NCBI GenBank assembly: GCA_032690845.1 | Contig: CM064427.1 | Coordinates: forward strand, 12,163,501-12,227,500 | Direction: 5' to 3' | Source: Eleusine coracana subsp. coracana | Taxonomy: Eukaryota; Streptophyta; Magnoliopsida; Poales; Poaceae | DNA length: 64,000 nt | Shown here: one piece after another, positions 60,387-64,000 of the stretch | Layout: each line of letters begins with the position of its first letter | How positions within the stretch are numbered: the stretch's first letter is position 1 | The notes under the pieces: model-generated | Seen by the model: the letters and a program-made list of their open reading frames with translations, nothing else | Databases searched by the model: none | Told to the model about the DNA's origin: nothing | Position numbers and translations under genes: made by a program

Positions 60387-61519
60387 TGGTAATAAACCGC
60401 AAGCGTACGGCTGTCGAAGTAGCTTTCACCCAGGAGTATTCCAAGGGTATTGAAATCCACAGGGAACGTGTGTGGATTATCAAAGAATCGGGCTCGTCCA
60501 GGGACAATAGAATATGGTAGGCGAGGGTAGAGAGGATTCTAGGATGGATTGGACCAAGGACAAGATAAGGTCGAACTCTAATGCTTACTTCAGTATCGGC
60601 TTCCTCCTGGTCTGCCAGGACGTTCCGGCCTACAGCTCTACGACGTACCCGAACGTGGAGGGTGACTAAGGACGGATAGGTCTATCACCACCTGCCGTCC
60701 ACCTCTTCAATCCGTGGAGCACGCGCCAATCAAAGGTAATATATAGCCTAGACACCACGCCTATGCTATGAATTACTACTCTAATCTTGATCAAAGACTA
60801 AAGCATTCAATTACGAACGATGAACCCGTAAGCATGTAAAGAGCAGATCTTATTGAATCCTGAAGACTTACTTGAAATGGCAAGACTCCGTCGAGGTACA
60901 AGATTAGGGAAGAGTGCCGACAGGCCGGCACTTCCCCGAACTACCCCTCACTCTCTCCCTATTCTCTAAGCATTGAGAAGGTAGTGCTTCGCCTTTTGGA
61001 GTGGAGCTCAAGTGTTTCTCTTCTTATGTGTGTGAGTGTGAAGCCACACCCTCCTATTTATAACCTCTATAAGTCGGCAAAGGGGAGTAACCACCAAGAA
61101 AGACCCTGCCCACCGTCTTCAGGGATCAACCAGGAGCCTCCACGTGCAAGCCCAGGAGAAAAGGGCGCAGGCCTGGGTCGGCCGACCTGTGGCTGGGCCC
61201 TCTTGGCTTGTGCTTCCTCAGGGTGGCTGCCAGGTGGGTCTTCATCCCAGATGTCATGATCGTTTTATGTGTTTCTTCGGCGTAGTACTGAAAATGGGCC
61301 CTTCAATCCATGTGCTCTCTCCTGATTGGCTGAAGGTGTGTTTTCTCCCTTAATTACTTGTGTTTTATTAATACTCCGTAGTAAATCACCTGCATACACA
61401 TAATCACCAAAACTTGTGGAATTTGTTAGTAATAAACTCCTACCACTAGTTGGTTATTTATTTTATAGTTTTTATGCAAGCAAATAACGGTCATATTTAG
61501 CACTTAAGGACCGTCAACA
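60387..61519 (-). repeat. 3' LTR of the gypsy element (1133 bp)
   Basis: TG at 60387 and CA at 61518-61519 bound it, and the polypurine tract follows directly. It contains no coding frame of note. Confidence 0.75.
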
Positions 61520-61532
61520 AGCTCCCCCACAC
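61520..61532 (-). other. Polypurine tract of the gypsy element
   Basis: The minus strand reads AGTGTGGGGGAGC(T) just before the LTR start TGTTGACGGTCC. Confidence 0.75.
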
Positions 61533-62989
61533 TTAGCCTTTGCTCATCCTCGAGTAAAGAACAAAAGACTAAGTATAATCATAACTTCCCATAGTACAAT
61601 ACTAGCATGCAAATTATTCCATATCATACCTGTATCCATGAATATATAGGTGTCTATCATGTTACCTTGGCGGGTTGACGAATGGAACAGTATTGACTTC
61701 AGATTACTTGCCTCCTTCTGCTATGTAACTTAGGTTTTCGAAAAGATTTTTTTTGTCAAATAAAGCATAGCCATACTCCTCAAATGATTCTCTTAAGGCA
61801 CTCAATGTGTATTTTCCTGACCAAGGCACTTGACTTTGCCTTTTTCATCCTACCTCTAATTTATTTTGGCTTATGTGGAGCTCAGGGTAAGGGATAAAAG
61901 AAGGCATACTGGAGTCTCATATATTACTAAGTCAAAGACCGGATCCACAAAGAAATCAAGTTATGAATTATGACCAAACATGTGCACACACCTATGGATG
62001 GAATGGATGATGGATAATGGATACTCCTATTTGAAATGACCTCTCTCTCTTTTGGTTGATTCACTGTAGAGAACATGGCTATCTCTTTTTCTCTTTCTTT
62101 CTTCTTCCCTTTTTTTTAGGCCATGTATCTTTTGCATAAATATTTAGAGAGACCATGAAAAAAATAGAGTGGTTTATTAAATGGCAGTGGAAGATGATAG
62201 TGCTATCTCCCATTGTGGAAGTTTAGCAATATGATGGTGGGTGTGCACATGATCTTAATCAATAAAACATAACTAGTTTCATACTGGGGTCACAACAATT
62301 TGACAAAGTTCAATGAAACTACAAGCAGCATATGTATAAGGTTTCTCAAGAAAATCATCATATGGCTTTGGTAGGAAAATTACGTCATTGAGAAGTAGGC
62401 ATCTTTTTACAAAATTCCCAAGTACATAAGCATAAGAGCAAGATTTCATTTGTCAAACCATATCTCATAAGTCAACAACCTAGGTGACATGCTTGCCTAA
62501 TATATTTTTCATGAACAACAGGTATATGAATTAGGAATAAAGAGCATGCAAGTAACCAAATTGAAGCATGATCATGGCATACACAAGGTTCAATTTTTTT
62601 ATTTTGAGTTGATTTTAATAATTATGCTAACGTAAATTCAACTCAAAAATCAGGGAGGATGAGGGATAGGACGTGCAAACCAGCACTCTAAAGAAAGGGG
62701 AGGCCGAGAGGTGCTAGAATTGGGTCGCCCAACCATGGGGTCGGTCGACTTGCTTCTGGGCCAAATGGCCTCGCTTTTTTTGACGTCTCGGTCTTTGTTG
62801 CGTCTTGTTGCACGTTGTTGAGGTGCTTTTCTCTGTTTGTGCGTTGATGTTCCCGAAAGCCTCTCCCACACTTGTTCCTTGACCTGGATCTTTATTCAAA
62901 ACAGACAAACAAGTGGAAGCAAAAACTCTACTGGTATGACTGTCAGATAGTCACATATCTAAGGAAGTTTGAAGATGAAGCAAGTAGAG
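61533..62989 (-). other. Non-coding 3' region of the gypsy element
   Basis: About 1.45 kb between pol and the polypurine tract. Short frames near 62650-62908 have no domain I recognise. Athila-type elements often have an env-like frame here; none is evident. Confidence 0.5.
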
Positions 62990-64000
62990 TTATGATAATG
63001 CATTGAAGTCAATTAATTCAATAACATCTACGTCTTCATCTAGAATTTTATCGGGTTCTAAGAAAACTTTTAGGCGTTGGCCATGTACCTTAAAGTGGTT
63101 GCCATCGTCGTTATTGATTATGACTGCTCCATGTGAGGCGGCGTCAACAACGGTGAAAGGCCCTTCCCATTTACTTCTAAGCTTCCCATGCCCGAAAAGC
63201 TTCACTTTAGAATTGAAGAGCAACACCTTATCACCTTGCTTGAATTCTTTTATCCTGATCTTCTTGTCGTGCCATCTCTTAGTCTTTTCTTTATATGTCT
63301 TGGCACTATGATAGGCTTTGCTTCTCCATTCTTCTAGCTCAGATATCTGCATTTTTCTGTGTCGTCCGGCTTCATCTAGGTTCATGTTCCACTTTCGGAT
63401 GGCCCAATGTGCTCGATGCTCCAACTCAACTGGCAAGTGGCATGTTTTCCCATAGACAAGCTGATAAGGTGACATGCCAATTGGAGTTTTATATGCAGTC
63501 CTATAAGCCTAAAGTGTGTCAGGTAACTTCAACTTCCAACCTTTCCCCATCTCTTGGACCGTCTTCTGCAGAATATTCTTGATTTGCTTGTTGGACGTTT
63601 CTGCTTGGCCACTTGTCTGAGGATGGTATGGTGTTGCAATATTGTGCTGGGCTCCAAGCTCCTTCAAAAAGCTTCAAAAGGTCTTATCAATGAAATGAGA
63701 CCCTCTATCACTTATCACCATCCTAATTGTTCCAAAACGAGGGAAGATAACCTCGTGGAACATCTTGCGGGCATGCTTGGTGTCGGCAACTCGACAAGGC
63801 ATAGCTTCTACCCATTTGGACACATAGTTAACAGCCACCAAGGTGTACTCACTGTCGTAGGACTTTGGGAGGGGTCCCATGAAGTCAATGTCCCAGACAT
63901 CAAATAGTTCCACTTGAAGGTTGTATGTCAGTGGCATTGCATCTCGAGCAGTGATGCCTCCATGCTTCTGGCATCTCCAGCATCTTCGAATGAATTCTCT
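62990..64000 (-). pseudogene. Gypsy integrase (C-terminal pol), partial
   Basis: Reading leftward from the window edge, FIRRCWRCQKHGG is the end of the HHCC zinc region. The catalytic core follows, with DVWDIDFMGPLP (first aspartate) and VISDRGSHF (second aspartate), then a frame change near 63670 and the TSGQAE glutamate motif. An in-frame TAG at 63509-63511 interrupts LPDTL*AYRTAYKTP where the family has tryptophan. The C-terminal domain (GDKVLLFNSKVKLFGHGKLRSKW then GPF) ends at 62990 in a stop. RT and protease lie outside the window. Confidence 0.85.

Larger units (their letters stand above)
60387..64000 (-). mobile_element. Gypsy (Athila/Tat-like) LTR retrotransposon, runs off the right edge
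   Basis: On the minus strand it shows integrase (from beyond 64000 to 62990), a long non-coding 3' region, a polypurine tract (61520-61532) and a 3' LTR (60387-61519). The LTR start on the plus strand, TGGTAATAAACCGCAAG, and the integrase C-terminal wording are typical of the Athila/Tat side of gypsy. It sits inside the short-LTR copia element; the 5 bp at its left flank are ACTCA. Confidence 0.85.

Noticed and set aside
61520..62989. Env-like gene in the 3' region of the gypsy element
   Set aside because: No frame longer than about 73 codons and no signal peptide or membrane span is seen.
1..64000. CRISPR arrays, bacterial operons or phage-type systems
   Set aside because: All genes have spliceosomal introns and plant-type repeats; no regularly spaced direct-repeat/spacer arrays occur.

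Overview
This window is nuclear DNA of a plant, almost certainly a grass (Poaceae). Intron-rich genes with very GC-rich first exons sit among nested LTR retrotransposons of grass type: two diverged elements with Sirevirus-like LTRs, an Ale/Retrofit-like copia and an Athila/Tat-like gypsy. There are also Tourist, Stowaway and Ds-like DNA elements, two Pack-MULE candidates and a tRNA-derived SINE. The species cannot be fixed from sequence alone; a panicoid grass such as sorghum is plausible.

Layout. 1-4.9 kb: minus-strand LTR-element debris carrying a decayed gag-like reading frame. 4.9-14.9 kb: a nearly full-length but inactivated Ty1-copia element on the minus strand, with two LTRs, primer binding site, gag, pol and polypurine tract. 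14.9-18.7 kb: the LTR, primer binding site and gag of a second copia family on the minus strand. 18.7-20.4 kb: a solo-LTR-like block. 20.4-22.2 kb: the 3' end of a plus-strand copia element, interrupted by a Ds-like hAT element that itself holds a Tourist-like MITE. 23.4-24.4 kb: a Pack-MULE candidate carrying a decayed Rab-GTPase fragment. 26.0-27.7 kb: a disrupted PGG-domain membrane protein gene.

30-54 kb is the gene island, with four intact-looking genes. They are a nucleotide-sugar/triose-phosphate-translocator family transporter (minus, 7 coding exons, 385 aa), a TMEM245-like AI-2E family membrane protein (plus, 2 exons, 644 aa), a C2-GRAM-VASt protein (plus, 9 exons, 1033 aa) and a CONSTANS-LIKE 9/10-type B-box/CCT regulator (minus, 5 coding exons, 425 aa). 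All four models were built by reading splice sites and phase by hand; every junction is GT/AG and each frame closes exactly. A second Pack-MULE, a Stowaway MITE, a SINE and an intronic hairpin MITE lie in or beside these genes. 54.8-64 kb returns to repeats: a tandemly doubled AT-rich element, a decayed short-LTR copia element, and an Athila/Tat-like gypsy element inserted into it and running off the right edge.

The four host genes share no visible pathway; they look like ordinary neighbours rather than a cluster. The more unusual content is in the mobile DNA: two gene-fragment-bearing MULEs, one with a perfect 10-bp target duplication directly against the 5' end of the transporter gene, a three-level nested insertion, and an LTR pair that differs in the copy number of a palindromic repeat. 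I found no evidence of a new biological system.
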